A stretch of 64,000 nucleotides of DNA from Anaerozeibacter sp031551775 (GTDB taxonomy: Bacteria; Bacillota; Clostridia; Christensenellales; Aristaeellaceae). Where the stretch lies: assembly GCA_031551775.1 (NCBI GenBank), contig JAVBND010000019.1:33013-97012 (forward strand). The letters run 5' to 3'. Position 1 is the stretch's first letter; each line of letters opens with the position of its first letter. Both the position numbers and the translations under genes were made by a program. The notes below the pieces were generated by a model that saw nothing but the letters and a program-made list of their open reading frames with translations, was not told the origin of the DNA and did not search any database. Shown piece by piece: positions 34,277 through 42,910 of the stretch.

Positions 34277-35137
34277 TTATCCTCCTTGTTCACGCCTTGC
34301 CATGTCTGACACATCGCAGTGCTTATCGCTATAAACCGTAAGGGAAAAAGCTGTGATCAGGCTTATCAACAGCACGGCAATTGTAGAGCCTATATGCGGC
34401 AAGTATTCATGATACCCGGTATTTAGATTGGACAAGCGCGCCAATGATGAAATGGAGATGATTGTCCATGCATAAGGTAGCCCATCCAGCATGTCTATTA
34501 ACAATATGAAGACAAAGACCAGTGAACCCAACCTTGTCTTAAAACGCATATTGACAACAAACATGATGAGTGTGCATGTAGTGAATGCCGTCCATCGCAT
34601 GGCGTACGCGCTGGCAAAAGCACCCATAGCCGAAAAGCTGTCCGTCACTGTCCGTGCAAAATCAAATGGAAGTGCATAATCCGCCGCTACATTGGTCCGA
34701 GAAACGGAGTAAATAACCCGTCCCCAGCTCCACCCGCCTTGAACATGTGGCACAAGCACAAGGGCTTGAAGCCCCAAAATAGCCAAGAGGTATATCGCGA
34801 CGACCACCATGCAATACCATGTCTGCCCACGTATCCACAATCGCTGTCCACAGCGAAGCAAGACCGCATTTTGCGCTTCATCATAAAATGGCGCATCGGA
34901 TAACAATACAGCGAGTAAAATTCCAGATAGCAATATAAAAGTTGGTGAGCACAGTTGTAGAGCAAACAACCCATAAATGTTGATGGACTCATCGTATGCT
35001 TGAAGAAACTCCATCAACCCGGAATATGTACCCTGCAAAAACAAGTACAAGGTAAAAAGCACGGCCCAAGGCTTGGGCTGAGTCCATAGTTTTTTCAGGC
35101 TGTATGTACAGCATTTCCAAGATCTACCTCTATCCAT
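34277..35137 (-). CDS. ABC-2-like membrane subunit
   Basis: 286 residues, overlapping the upstream permease gene by 8 bases. About six hydrophobic segments and a Cys/Trp-rich N-terminus (KLWTQPKPWAVLF). No sequence motif beyond helix pattern; context (ATPase immediately downstream, another permease-like protein immediately upstream) makes it one half of a heteromeric ABC exporter. Confidence 0.72.
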   Translation of the reverse strand: MDRGRSWKCCTYSLKKLWTQPKPWAVLFTLYLFLQGTYSGLMEFLQAYDESINIYGLFALQLCSPTFILLSGILLAVLLSDAPFYDEAQNAVLLRCGQRLWIRGQTWYCMVVVAIYLLAILGLQALVLVPHVQGGWSWGRVIYSVSRTNVAADYALPFDFARTVTDSFSAMGAFASAYAMRWTAFTTCTLIMFVVNMRFKTRLGSLVFVFILLIDMLDGLPYAWTIISISSLARLSNLNTGYHEYLPHIGSTIAVLLISLITAFSLTVYSDKHCDVSDMARREQGG

Positions 35138-35882
35138 GCTCCAACCGCCTTCTCACACCGATACAAAATAGCGCGCAGCAAATGACACTGAGTCCGCCGA
35201 ATATACCGGTTCCGGCGGCAATGCTCGGCCAGAAACCCAAGCTGGTCGCGCCAAGCGCCAGCATACCAATATTCGCCCAATCGGGCAATAGTTCGATGCT
35301 CATCACGCCATATCCCAATCGTGCAATCAACATCGGAAAGCACAAAGTCAAATACGCATTGGGGAAAAAACTTGAAAATGTCAACCCACTCAACGCAAAG
35401 AAAGCACCCGCGATGAATTGCAAATACGCAATGCCAAGCATATAAGCGAAAATACCGCCCGTAAAAAGCATCTCCCACATGCCCGAAGCGGTAAACAAAT
35501 CTTGGTATCTGTCGATTGTCCCTCGTATGGACGTGAGCCCAAAAAATAAAAGCGTACTTGTTACATACACAATTCCGCCGGTCAGGCTTGCCAATAGCAA
35601 TTTTGATCTTATATATGCGCGCGGCGCAATACGAACCATCTGCAAGATCGCGGAGCGGCTTTTCCAATCTACACAAAAAGCAGCCGCAAAAGGCAAGGCG
35701 GCAAGCATAGGCATCACCCACGCATAATGGTTGAAATTTCGTCCGACCTCAAACAGGAGCAGTGAATTATAGCTGCTGCCAGTAATTTCGAAGAATACCG
35801 AAATCACATATTGGCATGTCGCAATTAAGATGGCCGTGACAAGCGCAAACCCAAACGCCCGACGCGCATCGATTGGTGTCAT
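35130..35882 (-). CDS. ABC-2-like membrane subunit
   Basis: 250 residues from ATG 35882 behind GAGAGGG. Six hydrophobic segments; an RSAILQMVRIAPRAYIRSKLL loop after the second helix resembles the coupling-helix region of ABC-2 permeases. It pairs with the 34277-35137 subunit and the ATPase. Confidence 0.72.
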   Translation of the reverse strand: MTPIDARRAFGFALVTAILIATCQYVISVFFEITGSSYNSLLLFEVGRNFNHYAWVMPMLAALPFAAAFCVDWKSRSAILQMVRIAPRAYIRSKLLLASLTGGIVYVTSTLLFFGLTSIRGTIDRYQDLFTASGMWEMLFTGGIFAYMLGIAYLQFIAGAFFALSGLTFSSFFPNAYLTLCFPMLIARLGYGVMSIELLPDWANIGMLALGATSLGFWPSIAAGTGIFGGLSVICCALFCIGVRRRLEHG

Positions 35883-35895
35883 ACGCAAAACCCTC

Positions 35896-36948
35896 TCACG
35901 TTAACTCCTTACCGGTGATCGCATCAAAATATACCGGCGTATTGTTGCCATTGGTGTCAAGGGTAACGCCCGGTCCCTCCAGGTAGAAGCACCAAGCGGG
36001 CCTTAGTACATAAGCGTCCCGATTGCCCTTCACGGGTACTGGGACATAATTGAGGGCCACGCGCTCAACGACGATGGGCGCATCCGATATCAGCATCTCA
36101 CAGCGTTTAAGAAAGGTCTTTACCGCATCTTCAAATGTCATAGGTTCTTGTTTCTGCTTGTCGATTTGTTGCGTCTCGTAAGCACAACCATCGATTTGCA
36201 AAAATTCTATCCCTTGCGCGGTCACGTAGGCATTGAGGGTGCTTTCTTGAATGATGCGCCCCTGCGTACCGACCTGATATGCTTCACGCATCAAGGCAAC
36301 TCCATTTTTACTAAGCTCCATCCTGATCCAATACCCCTCGGGCAATGACGGCAATTCTTCCGGTGCGGGATAATACTGTCTATCGATTTCATCAAGCGTG
36401 TCATAGAATGCTTGATACACATTTTGCAAAAGCGGCTCGTTCATATAGGCTGTCAGAATTGCCTCACCGGTCTCAAGCCCCAAATTTTCAGCCGCTGCTC
36501 GAACCGCTTGCAACGCCATATCCGCGGGAAAGCCTTCTATTGATCGTGTGTTGTCTATGGGTTTTCTGACCAAATCTCGCAACAACACGCCCATACCGTA
36601 CAAAAAACCATGATCCTGGTAATCTAGATTGCCTTCTACGGCGCTAATGGCCGTCCCCTTTTGATCATAGTAAAATTTCGTTGGCGCGCCATCCACGTAC
36701 ATCGGATCCTCTTTGTCCGCCAGGTTTATCGCTTCGCCACCAAAAAAAGCTTCGCGCAATGTCTGCTCCTGCCAGACCATAAAACGCGCCTTATGCGCGG
36801 GAATTTGCTTTTCATCCGCGCGATCAATATGCGCTTCAAATATCACCTGAACTTTCCCAACTTCATGCCGTGCTTCATAGACTTCAGCCCGAGCGCAAAG
36901 GCTCGGCGAAAGCAACAGCATGACCAACAGAATGGATAGGCTCCTCAT
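35896..36948 (-). CDS. Exported DUF6034-like protein of the ABC cassette
   Basis: 350 residues from ATG 36948, behind AAAGGAGG. Signal peptide (LLLSPSLCARA). The mature chain is beta-rich, resembles clostridial secreted proteins annotated DUF6034, and ends in YFDAITGKEL. It is 13 bases from the permease gene and clearly belongs to the operon. An exported soluble subunit could bind the transported compound or the secreted peptide; this is inference. Confidence 0.65.
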   Translation of the reverse strand: MRSLSILLVMLLLSPSLCARAEVYEARHEVGKVQVIFEAHIDRADEKQIPAHKARFMVWQEQTLREAFFGGEAINLADKEDPMYVDGAPTKFYYDQKGTAISAVEGNLDYQDHGFLYGMGVLLRDLVRKPIDNTRSIEGFPADMALQAVRAAAENLGLETGEAILTAYMNEPLLQNVYQAFYDTLDEIDRQYYPAPEELPSLPEGYWIRMELSKNGVALMREAYQVGTQGRIIQESTLNAYVTAQGIEFLQIDGCAYETQQIDKQKQEPMTFEDAVKTFLKRCEMLISDAPIVVERVALNYVPVPVKGNRDAYVLRPAWCFYLEGPGVTLDTNGNNTPVYFDAITGKELT

Positions 36949-37017
36949 CGGCAATCCTCCTTTATGACGACAAAGTTCCGCATTTCAAATTTTCGTTGAA
37001 ATGCGGATGTATTCTTC

Positions 37018-37428
37018 TTACGGTTTCCAGGTTCCGCTAACCGTCACCGGTTTCGAGTTCTCTGCGTGGTTCTTGACGCTGTGTGCGTAAAAGGATCCTT
37101 TTTTGCCTTCTTTTGGAATGTATTCAATCCATTCGGCAGAAACCATTAAACCGGGGACCAACATCGTATCCGAGGCAATGGATCCACTTGGCTTGACCAT
37201 CCGGTGACCGGTTCTATAAGATTGGGGGTCTTTTGTCTTCACTGTAAAATACGCAACCGAAGGTGCAACCATACTCATATCGTACTTTCTTTCTTCAGAA
37301 GTCGTTCGGTATTGATCCACACCGATTTTACCACTATAATTATGCCAGTCGTAGAAGGCAAATGCCGTGCTAGATGAGATGCTTAATGCGATGGTTAACG
37401 CAATTGAGATCGCTTGCTTCTTTTTCAC
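37018..37428 (-). CDS. Small secreted protein, possible bacteriocin-like product of the cassette
   Basis: 136 residues from GTG 37428, behind AAAGGTG. A signal peptide ends at STAFA. The mature ~112 residues are Tyr/Lys/Ser-rich, contain no Cys, and end in KPVTVSGTWKP. The 'VSGTWxP' end and small size recall clostridial secreted peptides and, loosely, the lactococcin 972 family, which also travels with an ABC ATPase and membrane proteins. I could not confirm homology. It is upstream of the DUF6034-like gene by 69 bases. Confidence 0.6.
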   Translation of the reverse strand: MKKKQAISIALTIALSISSSTAFAFYDWHNYSGKIGVDQYRTTSEERKYDMSMVAPSVAYFTVKTKDPQSYRTGHRMVKPSGSIASDTMLVPGLMVSAEWIEYIPKEGKKGSFYAHSVKNHAENSKPVTVSGTWKP

Positions 37429-37486
37429 TGCAAATTCCACACCTTTCAAATTTTAAAATACCAACACCGGTGCGATTGATATGCGA

Positions 37487-37570
37487 TCACATCCCCCTTT
37501 CTTGTGACAGCGCAACATTTGGAAGCGCCGCGAGGGCCAGCGAAAGAATATACAATATTGCCAATCGCAT
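37487..37570 (-). CDS. 27-residue micro-ORF at the head of the ABC cassette
   Basis: ATG 37570 has GGAAGGAG nine bases upstream. The peptide starts MRLAILYILSLALAALPN and ends after QERGM at a TGA. It is a single hydrophobic signal-like segment followed by a stop, so it is either a leader peptide, a small membrane peptide, or a signal peptide cut from a lost gene. The 58 bases after it lead to the secreted-protein start. Confidence 0.4.
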   Translation of the reverse strand: MRLAILYILSLALAALPNVALSQERGM

Positions 37571-37873
37571 ATCGCAATGCTCCTTCCAACAGAATGATTT
37601 TGCTGTCATGATTGTTCTTATGTGCCTCAATTGCAGTTTATCATTTTTTGCATAATGTATATATATTATGATTCATTGCCGCCAAATTGCCACAAATTGC
37701 TTCGATGTATATGCATGGTGTTCGTAGCTTGAAACCCGACGGACAATTCGCGGCATTGCGTCTGATAACCTGAGCTCGTCCGCAAGAAAAAATCCGCCTT
37801 GCCTCCCGGCCCGCCTGCCACTATAATGAGGGAGGCCGCATTTCGCAAATCCCAAGCACGAGGAGGAGTTCCC
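37571..37873. promoter_or_regulatory. Divergent intergenic region: cassette promoter and yhcH promoter
   Basis: Leftward, TTGGCG (37685-37680) and TATATA (37663-37658) with 16-base spacing could start the AT-rich cassette. Rightward, TTGCCT (37799-37804), 18 bases, TATAAT (37823-37828) precede yhcH. The base composition changes visibly near 37700, marking the likely edge of the acquired segment. Confidence 0.5.
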
Positions 37874-38329
37874 ATGATTTTTGACACGTTTGACAACGCG
37901 CGCCTGTATGAAGATATACTGCCCGGCATCACGGCGTTGGTCGCGTACGCGCAGACGCTAAAAAACGCGCCCGCTGGACGGTACGCGCTTGACGGAAGCG
38001 AACATTTTGTGCTGATTCAGGAGATGGATACGCGCGGCCTTGACGGCGCGGCGTTTGAGGCGCATAAAAAACACGCCGATGTTCAGATGCTGCTGGACGG
38101 CAATGAGGTGGTGCGCTGGGCGCCGCTTGATGCGCTTCGTGTGACCGATCCCTATGACAGCGAGCGCGACGCGCTGTTCGCCGTGGGAGACGGCGTCGAT
38201 TTTGCCGTGAAACCCGGCTTGTTCTACCTTCTCCTGCCGGGCGACGCGCACGCCCCGCTCGGCGGCGTGAATGGGGTCCCCGGGCTAAAGCTCAGGAAAG
38301 CCGTCGGCAAGCTCCGCATCGCGGATTAA
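37874..38329 (+). CDS. YhcH/YjgK/YiaL family protein
   Basis: 151 residues from ATG 37874 behind AGGAGGAG. The family signature is clear: an early MIFDTFDNARLY, then a HKKHADVQMLLDG motif (metal-binding His/Glu region), and the C-terminal PGDAHAP. YhcH-type cupin proteins are linked to sialic acid, N-glycolylneuraminate or alginate breakdown. No sugar genes adjoin it here, so the substrate is open. Confidence 0.85.
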   Translation: MIFDTFDNARLYEDILPGITALVAYAQTLKNAPAGRYALDGSEHFVLIQEMDTRGLDGAAFEAHKKHADVQMLLDGNEVVRWAPLDALRVTDPYDSERDALFAVGDGVDFAVKPGLFYLLLPGDAHAPLGGVNGVPGLKLRKAVGKLRIAD

Positions 38330-39048
38330 TCGGCAGGCTTGTTCCACAGCCCGTACTGCGCCTCGTTTTGAAGCGCCGAGAGCATCAGCTCGCGCGCGTT
38401 GGGGTACTTCTTGCACAGCGTGTCGAGCAGTTCCTTGATCTCCTGGCGCTTGGTGTAGCCGTTGACCGGGCAGGGCGACTGGACGACGGGAAGATTCAGC
38501 GCCTTCGCCATGTGAATGACGTGCTTCTCCGGGAGGTATACGAGCGGCCGGATCTGCGTGATGCCGCTGCGGGTCAGGCGCGTCACCGGATGAAACGTGT
38601 GGATCCGCCCCTCAAAGAGCAGCGACATGAAAAGCGTCTCAATCGCGTCGTCGCGGTGATGCCCTAGGGCCAGCTTGTTGATTCCCAGCTCTTGGCAAAG
38701 TTCGCTCAGCGCGCCGCGGCGCATCTTGGCGCACAGCGAGCAGGGGTTTTTTTCTTTGCGTTCCTCAAAGATCACATGCGCGATTTGCGTCTCCCTGACG
38801 ATGTAGTCAACCTCCAGCTTCTCGCACAGCGCGCGCACGCCGCCTAGGTCAAACGGCTCAAGCCCCATGGTCAGCGTGACGGCGGTCAGTTCATAGGGCA
38901 CCTTGCAAAACTTCCTGTACAGCGAAAGCGCGTACAGAAGCAGCAGGCTGTCCTTGCCGCCCGACACACCCACCGCGACGCGGTCGCCCGCCTCGATCAT
39001 GTGAAAATCCGTGTCGGCGCGCCTTAGACAGCCCAGCGTTTCCTTCAT
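38326..39048 (-). CDS. TtcA/TilS-family PP-loop tRNA sulfurtransferase
   Basis: 240 residues. The PP-loop ATP motif SGGKDSLLLL is at about residue 30. A CSLC pair follows near 100, and a later Cys in QSPCPV near 190, the three-Cys arrangement of TtcA-type iron-sulfur thiolases that make 2-thiocytidine in tRNA. The length suits the short clostridial TtcA-like group. Its stop overlaps the end of the convergent yhcH gene by four bases. MgtE lies 27 bases upstream in the same direction. Confidence 0.85.
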   Translation of the reverse strand: MKETLGCLRRADTDFHMIEAGDRVAVGVSGGKDSLLLLYALSLYRKFCKVPYELTAVTLTMGLEPFDLGGVRALCEKLEVDYIVRETQIAHVIFEERKEKNPCSLCAKMRRGALSELCQELGINKLALGHHRDDAIETLFMSLLFEGRIHTFHPVTRLTRSGITQIRPLVYLPEKHVIHMAKALNLPVVQSPCPVNGYTKRQEIKELLDTLCKKYPNARELMLSALQNEAQYGLWNKPAD

Positions 39049-39075
39049 GTCGGTTCCATCCCCCGTTTTGTTTGA

Positions 39076-40464
39076 TCAGGCCATGCTCAGGAAATGCGTG
39101 GAGATGGTAAAGAGCACCATCAGCGCGCTGGCGTCCACGATCGTCGTGATCAGCGGGCTGGCCATGAGCGCCGGATCCAGATGAACCTTCTTGGCGCACA
39201 GCGGCAAGATGCAGCCAATCGCCTTGGCAATCACGGTCGTCAAAAACACGCTCACCGAAACCACGATCCATACGCCTGTGTTGTTCCAGTTGATCGCTCC
39301 GCCGCCTTGGATCATGCTGATCGCCAGCAGCCGCAAGAAGTTCACCACGCCCAGCACAGCGCCCACGATGAGCGAAACGCGCAGCTCTTTCCACAGGATG
39401 GTAAACATGTCTCTAAACTCGAGCTCGCCGAGCGCCAGGCCGCGGATCACCAGAACGCTGGTCTGCGAGCCGCAGTTGCCGCCCGTATCCATCAGCATGG
39501 GAATGCAGCTCATGAGCACCACGCCGATGGCGGAGGCGCTGAGTACATCTTCGTAGTGGGTGATGATCATGCCGGTGAACGTGGCCGAAATCATCAAAAC
39601 CAGCAGCCACGGGATGCGGTTTTTGGCCAATTGCAGGATGCCGGTCTTCATGTATTCGTCTTCCGACGGGATCAAGGCGGCCATCTTTTCGAAGTCTTCC
39701 GTGTTCTCTTCTTCGATGACGTCCATGATGTCGTCAACCGTGATGATGCCGACCAGGCGTTCCTCCTTGTCCACAACCGGGATCGACATGAAGTCGTACT
39801 TGCGCACCATGTCCGCGACCGTCTCCTGGTCGTCGGTCGTATGTACGTAGATGACGTTTACGTCCATCAGGCTGTCGATGGTCGCCTGATTGTCGGCCAG
39901 GATCAATTTGCGAAGCGGCACCGTGCCCACGAGCTGGCGCTTTTCGTCGATGACGTAGAGCGTGTAGATGGTCTCCTTGTCAATGCCGGTGCGCTTGAGC
40001 TCCTCCATCGCGCGCTCAATGGTCGTGCCTTTCCTGAACTCGCAATACTCGATCGTCATGATCGATCCGGCGGAGTTTTCGGGATAGCGCAGGAACTGGT
40101 TGAGCAGCACGCGCCGCTCAAGGCTGGTGTTTTGAAGCAAGCGCTTGACCACATTGGCGGGCATCTCCTCAAGGAAATCGACCGCGTCGTCGATGAACAT
40201 GTCGTTGACGAGCTTCGCCACCTCCGCGTCCCCAATCGACTCGATCAGCTCCTGGCGCTGGTCGGAATCCATGTAGGAGAACACATCCGAAGAGATGTCC
40301 TTGGGCAAGACGCGAAACACCATCAACATCTTGTCCTTGTCCAGGGTTTGCATATAGTCGGCGATATCGACCTCATTGAGCATCATCAGCGCGCCGCGCA
40401 GCTGGCTGTGCTGTTGAGCGTCAAGGAGCGAGTCCAGCCGGTCCTTGATCCGATCAAAATCCAT
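39076..40464 (-). CDS. mgtE: Magnesium transporter MgtE
   Basis: 462 residues from ATG 40464, nine bases after GGGAGG. The N-terminal superhelical MgtE_N domain (~20-125), two CBS domains (~135-260, with GTVPLRKLIL and GIITVDDIMDVI), the connecting helix (~265-285, with LIPSEDEYMKTG) and five membrane helices (~290-462, with DTGGNCGSQTSVLVIR) are all present. It is a Mg2+-gated magnesium channel. A long leader with a micro-ORF and terminator lies upstream, so transcription is probably attenuated. Confidence 0.93.
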   Translation of the reverse strand: MDFDRIKDRLDSLLDAQQHSQLRGALMMLNEVDIADYMQTLDKDKMLMVFRVLPKDISSDVFSYMDSDQRQELIESIGDAEVAKLVNDMFIDDAVDFLEEMPANVVKRLLQNTSLERRVLLNQFLRYPENSAGSIMTIEYCEFRKGTTIERAMEELKRTGIDKETIYTLYVIDEKRQLVGTVPLRKLILADNQATIDSLMDVNVIYVHTTDDQETVADMVRKYDFMSIPVVDKEERLVGIITVDDIMDVIEEENTEDFEKMAALIPSEDEYMKTGILQLAKNRIPWLLVLMISATFTGMIITHYEDVLSASAIGVVLMSCIPMLMDTGGNCGSQTSVLVIRGLALGELEFRDMFTILWKELRVSLIVGAVLGVVNFLRLLAISMIQGGGAINWNNTGVWIVVSVSVFLTTVIAKAIGCILPLCAKKVHLDPALMASPLITTIVDASALMVLFTISTHFLSMA

Positions 40465-40511
40465 GGGTTTCAACCTCCCTTCTCTTGGGCAGGCAATGCC
40501 TGCAAACGCGC

Positions 40512-40550
40512 AAGAAAACCAGACACTTTCAGCGATTGAAAAGTGTCCGG
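40512..40550 (-). terminator. Terminator inside the mgtE leader
   Basis: On the minus strand CCGGACACTTT pairs with AAAGTGTCTGG around a ten-base loop and is followed by TTTTCTT. It lies 48 bases before the mgtE start codon, so mgtE expression requires read-through. Confidence 0.7.
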
Positions 40551-40605
40551 ACGGTTGGCGGCGTCATGTGAGATGAGAAGTGCCGACGACTTGACTTGGG
40601 TCAGC

Positions 40606-40674
40606 TCATTTCGAGTGACCCGTACATGATCGAGGCACGCCCTCAGTCGCCAGACTATATCCGCCTTCGTCCAT
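40606..40674 (-). CDS. 22-residue leader micro-ORF of mgtE
   Basis: ATG 40674 has a perfect AGGAGG nine bases upstream. The peptide begins MDEGGYSLATEG and ends at TGA 40606. A strong ribosome binding site ahead of a tiny ORF in an attenuated leader is the pattern of a regulatory leader peptide, comparable in logic to enterobacterial MgtL, with which I see no sequence similarity. Confidence 0.5.
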   Translation of the reverse strand: MDEGGYSLATEGVPRSCTGHSK

Positions 40675-40726
40675 CACGGGCCACCTCCTCATGTTTAGGA
40701 TTTGATGCGCATGATTGCGCTTGATT

Positions 40727-40755
40727 ATCATACCCCACATTCTATGGTTCGTCAA
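40727..40755 (-). promoter_or_regulatory. Promoter of mgtE
   Basis: TTGACG (40755-40750), 17 bases, TATGAT (40732-40727), reading leftward. Confidence 0.8.
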
Positions 40756-40780
40756 GTGAAACTGTGCTAAATAAGGCGTG

Positions 40781-40806
40781 AAAAAGCGGCCCCGGACGGG
40801 GGCCGC
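40781..40806 (-). terminator. Rho-independent terminator of the Big_2 protein gene
   Basis: Leftward, GCGGCCCC and GGGGCCGC arms around a short loop, followed by TTTTT (40785-40781), 19 bases after the stop of the 40825-41643 gene. Confidence 0.85.
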
Positions 40807-40824
40807 AAAGACAAACAATCCGCG

Positions 40825-41643
40825 TTACTTCGCTTTTTTGTAGTAGACGGCTGACGACCCGGCATGGGAGGCGAGGTCCCCCGTATTCTTTGTTGCCGCC
40901 GAATGGTTGTACGGCGTCAGGCTGCAATCCACCGCCGCATCCGTTAGATCCAAGATTGCCGGGTTGAGCTTCTTTCCAAGGCTGATAACGGCAATACCTT
41001 CCGTCCCCGGCTGGATTTTACCGATCATCTTAACAGCAAATTTACCCAGGTTCTTGTACTCGGAGAAAGGCTCTGTTGACGCATTCAGCGAATAGCCAAC
41101 ATAAAACTTGCCAGATCCGCGAAGCACATAGGAGCTCCCATTAAACACGTTCATCTCGGCATACGTCTTGCCGCCCTTGACGTATATCCTGCGCGTATAC
41201 ATGCCCCATTTTCCCTCTCTGAGGAGATCAGCTTTTTCCGATTCCGGAAAATTTCCCCAGAAGGCACCGTTGTCGATCACATGAAGCGGGATTTCCATTT
41301 GCTGATCACCGTATTTCGCCGTTACGGTAATCGTCACGCTGCCCGCTTTTTTGCATGTGATAATCCCTTTGGCGTTGATGCTGGCAATGGAAGGGGCGCT
41401 GGACTTCCATTTCACACTGATATTGGCCCCGGAAGGTTGCCATTGCGCAATGCGGATCTTGATCTGATGGCTCGTCAGTGCATACCTGTCCTCTTCGTAA
41501 AAGGCGCCCTCGCCCGTCTTGGCATCAACGGCTTCGACATTAAACCATGTCATCGGCACCGGCGCAGCCATCGCGGATACAGAGCCCAAGACCGTCAGGA
41601 AGACCAACAACAGGCACAGAACCGAACACAGCTTGTTTCTCAT
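40825..41643 (-). CDS. Secreted protein with a bacterial Ig-like (Big_2) domain
   Basis: 272 residues. A signal peptide (LLLVFLTVLGSVSAMA) is followed by a Big_2 domain at ~45-125: KWKSSAPSIASIN, KGIITCKKAGSVTITVTA is the hallmark strand pattern. The C-terminal ~140 residues are beta-rich with no known motif. Big_2 domains occur in surface adhesins and wall proteins; no anchor is visible, so it is probably released or held by binding. It is a single-gene unit with its own promoter and terminator. Confidence 0.83.
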   Translation of the reverse strand: MRNKLCSVLCLLLVFLTVLGSVSAMAAPVPMTWFNVEAVDAKTGEGAFYEEDRYALTSHQIKIRIAQWQPSGANISVKWKSSAPSIASINAKGIITCKKAGSVTITVTAKYGDQQMEIPLHVIDNGAFWGNFPESEKADLLREGKWGMYTRRIYVKGGKTYAEMNVFNGSSYVLRGSGKFYVGYSLNASTEPFSEYKNLGKFAVKMIGKIQPGTEGIAVISLGKKLNPAILDLTDAAVDCSLTPYNHSAATKNTGDLASHAGSSAVYYKKAK

Positions 41644-41673
41644 TTCGTCTTACCCCCTCTAAATGCTGCAATT

Positions 41674-41702
41674 ATTATACCAATGTTATTAAGTGATTAC
41701 AA
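41674..41702 (-). promoter_or_regulatory. Promoter of the Big_2 protein gene
   Basis: TTGTAA (41702-41697), 17 bases, TATAAT (41679-41674), reading leftward. Confidence 0.75.
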
Positions 41703-41806
41703 GCTTAAAACGTTTGTTTTTCGAAAATTAATTGCCACCAAATACCGACTGTGTTCGTCCAATACATATTGCTTCGCCAAATACGGAAGGAAACGAAGGG
41801 ATATCA

Positions 41807-42877
41807 GTGAAACGGATTTTCACCCTAGCGCTGGCGGCGCTCTTGGTTTTCGCGGCGCTTGGCGCAAAAGCTGAGAAGAACAATCATATTCAGGCGCGGC
41901 TTGAATTGATGACGATTGAAGAAAAAGTCGCGCAGATGTTCCTCGCGCGCTGCCCATCGTCGGGCGCGCTGGAGACAATTGAGCGCTACCAGCCCGGCGG
42001 CTACATCCTCTTTGCGGGCGACTTCGAGGGCGAGACCTCTGAGTCCATCTCGGAGACGATCGCGCTCTATCAGGCGGCAAGCAAGGTTCCCATGCTGATT
42101 GGCGTTGACGAAGAGGGTGGGACGGTCACGCGCGTGAGCCGGTACAAGGCGTTTCGCGATTCGAAGTTCAAGTCACCGCGCGCGCTGTACGAGGACGGCG
42201 GCATGCACGCCATCATAGAAGACGCGCAGGAGAAATCGCGCTTGCTCAAGTCGCTCGGCGTCAATTTCAACCTGGCTCCCGTATGCGATCTGGCGAATAG
42301 CGGCGCGTTCATGGGCTCGCGCTCAATCTCAGACGACCCCGAGGTCGCTTCCCTCTTTGCCGCCTCCGTCGTCCGGGTTATGAATCAGGAAGGCATATTG
42401 AGCGCGCTCAAGCACTTCCCCGGTTATGGCGCCAACGCCGACACCCATGTGGGCCTGGTCGTGGACAAGCGCGACTATGCCGCCTTCGTGAAGCGCGATT
42501 TTCTGCCCTTTGAGGCGGCGATCAGGGCGGGCGCGGGTTGCGTGCTGGTCTCGCACAACATCGTAAACGCGATGGACAAAAACAGCCCCGCCTCCCTCTC
42601 CCCCGAGGTACACCGCGTGCTGCGCGAGGAACTGGGCTTTACCGGCGTCGTCATGACCGATGACCTGGCGATGGGCGCCATCACCGAGCAATACGGAGCG
42701 GGCGAATCTGCGGTCATGGCGGTTGAAGCGGGGGGTGACCTCCTGTGCTCCACCCAGTTTGTCACCCAGTACAAGGCGGTGCTCGAAGCGGTCAAGGACG
42801 GGCGCATATCCGAGGCGCGAATCGATCAGTCGGTCGAGCGAATTCTCACCTGGAAACAAAGTGCCAATATCCTTTGA
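41807..42877 (+). CDS. nagZ: Beta-N-acetylhexosaminidase (GH3, NagZ type)
   Basis: 356 residues from GTG 41807, six bases after GAAGGG. A signal peptide (FTLALAALLVFAALGAKA) makes it exported, as in Gram-positive NagZ. The GH3 barrel shows EEKVAQMFLAR, GVDEEGGTVTR, SLGVNFNLAPVCD, the KHFPGYG...DTH catalytic loop and the nucleophile Asp in VVMTDDLAMGAI. It removes N-acetylglucosamine from muropeptides during wall turnover. It fits with the wall-peptide enzymes at the right end of the window. Confidence 0.9.
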   Translation: MKRIFTLALAALLVFAALGAKAEKNNHIQARLELMTIEEKVAQMFLARCPSSGALETIERYQPGGYILFAGDFEGETSESISETIALYQAASKVPMLIGVDEEGGTVTRVSRYKAFRDSKFKSPRALYEDGGMHAIIEDAQEKSRLLKSLGVNFNLAPVCDLANSGAFMGSRSISDDPEVASLFAASVVRVMNQEGILSALKHFPGYGANADTHVGLVVDKRDYAAFVKRDFLPFEAAIRAGAGCVLVSHNIVNAMDKNSPASLSPEVHRVLREELGFTGVVMTDDLAMGAITEQYGAGESAVMAVEAGGDLLCSTQFVTQYKAVLEAVKDGRISEARIDQSVERILTWKQSANIL

Positions 42878-42910
42878 CCGACCGTGCTTTTTGGCGTGAA
42901 CCGCGCATAT

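Larger units (their letters stand above)
40465..40720 (-). promoter_or_regulatory. Long structured leader of mgtE
   Basis: From the promoter at 40755-40727 the transcript runs about 255 bases before mgtE. It contains, in order, the micro-ORF (40674-40606), the hairpin GGGTCACTC/GAGCTGACCC at 40621-40598 overlapping the micro-ORF stop, and an intrinsic terminator at 40550-40512. This is the layout of an attenuator. It does not show the conserved blocks of the M-box that I remember, so the sensor may be a new element or translation of the micro-ORF. Confidence 0.6.

Noticed and set aside
40465..40740. M-box magnesium riboswitch before mgtE
   Set aside because: Expected from context, but I could not find its conserved GCUGCCC and AAAGACGC-type blocks; kept as an unknown leader instead.
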